DNA of 7,362 bases from an uncultured Lachnospiraceae bacterium (GTDB taxonomy: Bacteria; Bacillota_A; Clostridia; Lachnospirales; Lachnospiraceae). A model generated the notes under the pieces. It did not search any database. It saw only the letters and a list, made by a program, of their open reading frames with translations, and was not told the origin of the DNA. Positions within the stretch are counted from its first letter, which is position 1. Each line of letters opens with the position of its first letter. Below, in pieces: positions 6,453-7,362 of the stretch. The position numbers and the translations under genes are program-made. The stretch spans positions 1-7,362 of the forward strand of contig CANOBT010000231.1 of assembly GCA_947564305.1 (NCBI GenBank), read 5' to 3'.

Positions 6453-6620
6453 TCAAAATTCAATCCCTTTTCCACTGCAGTCATTAATATAAGAAACCAC
6501 CTCTTCCAGTTTCCCGACCGCTGCCTGCATCTCCTCCCAGTCATCTCCCCGAAATTCTTTAGAAACCAAAATACTTTTTACATTCTTTAACTGTTGAATC
6601 ATCTCTGCATTTTTTGCCAT
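6453..6620 (-). CDS. Small acidic protein of 55 aa, unrecognised
   Basis: The ORF runs from ATG 6620-6618 to TGA 6455-6453 and encodes MAKNAEMIQQLKNVKSILVS..., ending YINDCSGKGIEF. The evidence for expression is good for such a small frame. GAGGTGA (6627-6633), a perfect match to the anti-Shine-Dalgarno complement, is six bases from the ATG; the frame begins 63 bases after xpt on the same strand; and a GC-rich terminator starts five bases after the stop. The composition (10 acidic, 7 basic residues) and hydrophobic spacing suggest two amphipathic helices, about residues 4-20 and 28-48, with a single Cys48 and no membrane segment. I do not recognise a family. It could be a small regulator or partner protein of the salvage enzyme, or a lineage-specific gene. 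Confidence 0.72.
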   Translation of the reverse strand: MAKNAEMIQQLKNVKSILVSKEFRGDDWEEMQAAVGKLEEVVSYINDCSGKGIEF

Positions 6621-6683
6621 TACTCTTCACCTCACCATTTTATGCACAGTTTTATTGCATCCCAACAGAATCACTGTAAAATA

Positions 6684-7268
6684 TTATACTTGTTCACGAA
6701 ATTTTATAGCGCCGCTCTTCGCATCCATACTTTCCACAATCGCGAGTGATTCCAACTGGAATCCCAAGTTACGAATACTACGCCCTCCTGACTGGAATCC
6801 CTTCTCAATCGCAATCCCAATGCCTGCCACCGTCGCACCTGCCATCTGTGTAATCTGAATCATTCCCTGAAGCGCACATCCGTTTGCCAGGAAATCGTCT
6901 ATAATCAGCACTTGATCCTGCTCATTCAAAAATTTCTTTGACACGATTACATTATTTTTGCACTTATGTGTAAATGATTCTACCTCAGCCACATACATGT
7001 CTCCGTCCAAATTGATACTCTGTGTCTTCTTTGCAAAGATAACAGGAACCTGGAAATGTCTTGCAGCTATACATGCGATTCCTATCCCCGAAGCTTCTAT
7101 AGTCAGAATCTTATTGATCGGTTTATCTGCAAAGCGGCGCTTAAATTCCGCTCCCATCTCATCAAACAGTTCAATATCCATCTGATGATTCAAAAAGCTG
7201 TCCACTTTTAATACATTCCCCTCTTTTACAACACCGTCTTTCAAAATCCGCTCTTCTAGAAAATTCAT
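6684..7268 (-). CDS. xpt: Xanthine phosphoribosyltransferase
   Basis: Xpt converts xanthine and PRPP to XMP and pyrophosphate, salvaging xanthine for GMP synthesis in the cytoplasm. The 194-aa protein matches the Bacillus enzyme in length and landmarks: [10 protein letters not shown] (20-29, with xanthine-contacting Leu20 and Asn27), TIEASGIG (56-63), and the PRPP-binding motif [13 protein letters not shown] (120-132). It also has GIGIAIEK (149-156, with Lys156) and a C-terminal VES. The frame is open to an ATG at 7295, but I choose ATG 7268-7266: it gives [14 protein letters not shown] like the family, and AAAGGGG (7276-7282) lies seven bases upstream. Xpt is often under a purine riboswitch in Firmicutes; the visible 94-nt leader shows repeat-like hairpins instead. 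It is followed by a 55-aa ORF and a terminator. Confidence 0.96.
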   Translation of the reverse strand: MNFLEERILKDGVVKEGNVLKVDSFLNHQMDIELFDEMGAEFKRRFADKPINKILTIEASGIGIACIAARHFQVPVIFAKKTQSINLDGDMYVAEVESFTHKCKNNVIVSKKFLNEQDQVLIIDDFLANGCALQGMIQITQMAGATVAGIGIAIEKGFQSGGRSIRNLGFQLESLAIVESMDAKSGAIKFREQV

Positions 7269-7292
7269 CTTTCGTCCCCTTTCTATTGTAAC

Positions 7293-7359
7293 CAATCTGC
7301 TCTGCAGATTGATTGCCTACTTGCCCGCCATCTGCGAAGCAGATTTTTAATGCGGGCAA
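7293..7359 (-). repeat. Twin-hairpin intergenic element upstream of xpt
   Basis: Two hairpins share the core ATCTGC-nnn-GCAGAT. The gene-proximal one is a perfect eight-base stem, CAATCTGC-TCT-GCAGATTG (7293-7311). The distal one has an outer perfect stem, TTGCCCGC (7321-7328) with GCGGGCAA (7352-7359). Inside it lies ATCTGC-GAA-GCAGAT (7330-7344) and an asymmetric TTTTAAT. Neither stem is followed by a T run on the minus strand, so they do not look like terminators. The repeated core and high symmetry resemble dispersed extragenic palindromes (REP- or MITE-like) of Clostridia; copy number cannot be judged from one window. Confidence 0.55.
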
Positions 7360-7362
7360 TTC

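Noticed and set aside
6637..6665. TTGGGA-17-TAAAAT as a separate promoter for the 55-aa ORF
   Set aside because: The start site would fall in its ribosome binding site, so co-transcription with xpt is more likely.
7285..7290. TACAAT as a -10 box for xpt
   Set aside because: No -35 partner, and the transcript would start within the ribosome binding site.
7269..7295. An upstream ATG start for xpt (nine extra residues)
   Set aside because: The purine-rich ribosome binding site lies downstream of this ATG, and 194 aa from the later ATG matches the family length.
7171..7359. A 62-codon minus-strand frame through the xpt leader
   Set aside because: It overlaps the start of xpt in another frame and is mostly translation of the palindromic repeat.
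7269..7362. Purine (xanthine/guanine) riboswitch upstream of xpt
   Set aside because: The three-way aptamer and its conserved loop sequences are not visible in the available leader; it may lie beyond the edge.

Overview
The window looks like chromosomal DNA of a low-to-moderate GC Gram-positive anaerobe, most likely Clostridia and probably Lachnospiraceae. This rests on the flavour of the proteins (an S12 with the 13-residue Gram-positive insertion, a 705-aa EF-G with '[14 protein letters not shown]', an Xpt close to the Bacillus enzyme), on strong AGGAGG-type ribosome binding sites, and on TTG and GTG starts. No database search was possible, so genus and species are not claimed.

Left half (1-3600, minus strand): the str operon, read right to left as rpsL (S12), rpsG (S7), fusA (EF-G) and tuf (EF-Tu, only its first 16 codons). 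A near-consensus promoter (TTGACT-17-TAAACT) drives it through a structured leader of about 135 nt. The 217-nt rpsL-rpsG spacer is unusually long and structured, and shares sequence and complementarity with the leader. A second strong promoter (TTGAAA-17-TATAAT) lies between fusA and tuf. rpoBC is not directly upstream; the neighbour is a divergent tRNA.

Middle (3660-4040, plus strand): a tRNA-Ala with anticodon CGC and the diagnostic G3:U70 pair, CCA not encoded, followed by a rho-independent terminator. A promoter-like sequence sits just before that terminator. A partly symmetric element lies before the next gene.

Right-centre (4045-6374, plus strand): a two-gene operon with overlapping reading frames, encoding a 12-TM major facilitator transporter and a soluble DUF2804-family protein of unknown function. 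This is the least understood unit in the window and the best candidate for an undescribed pathway.

Right end (6416-7362, minus strand): xpt (xanthine phosphoribosyltransferase, purine salvage) followed by an unrecognised 55-aa ORF with a good ribosome binding site and a terminator. Upstream of xpt are two hairpins sharing an ATCTGC/GCAGAT core, resembling a dispersed intergenic repeat. No purine riboswitch aptamer is visible in the 94 nt before xpt, but the window ends there.

No IS element, phage gene or CRISPR array was seen. No stretch longer than 300 bases lacks a gene; the gaps of 49-171, 2789-3005, 3429-3703 and 3777-4044 are described in the features.
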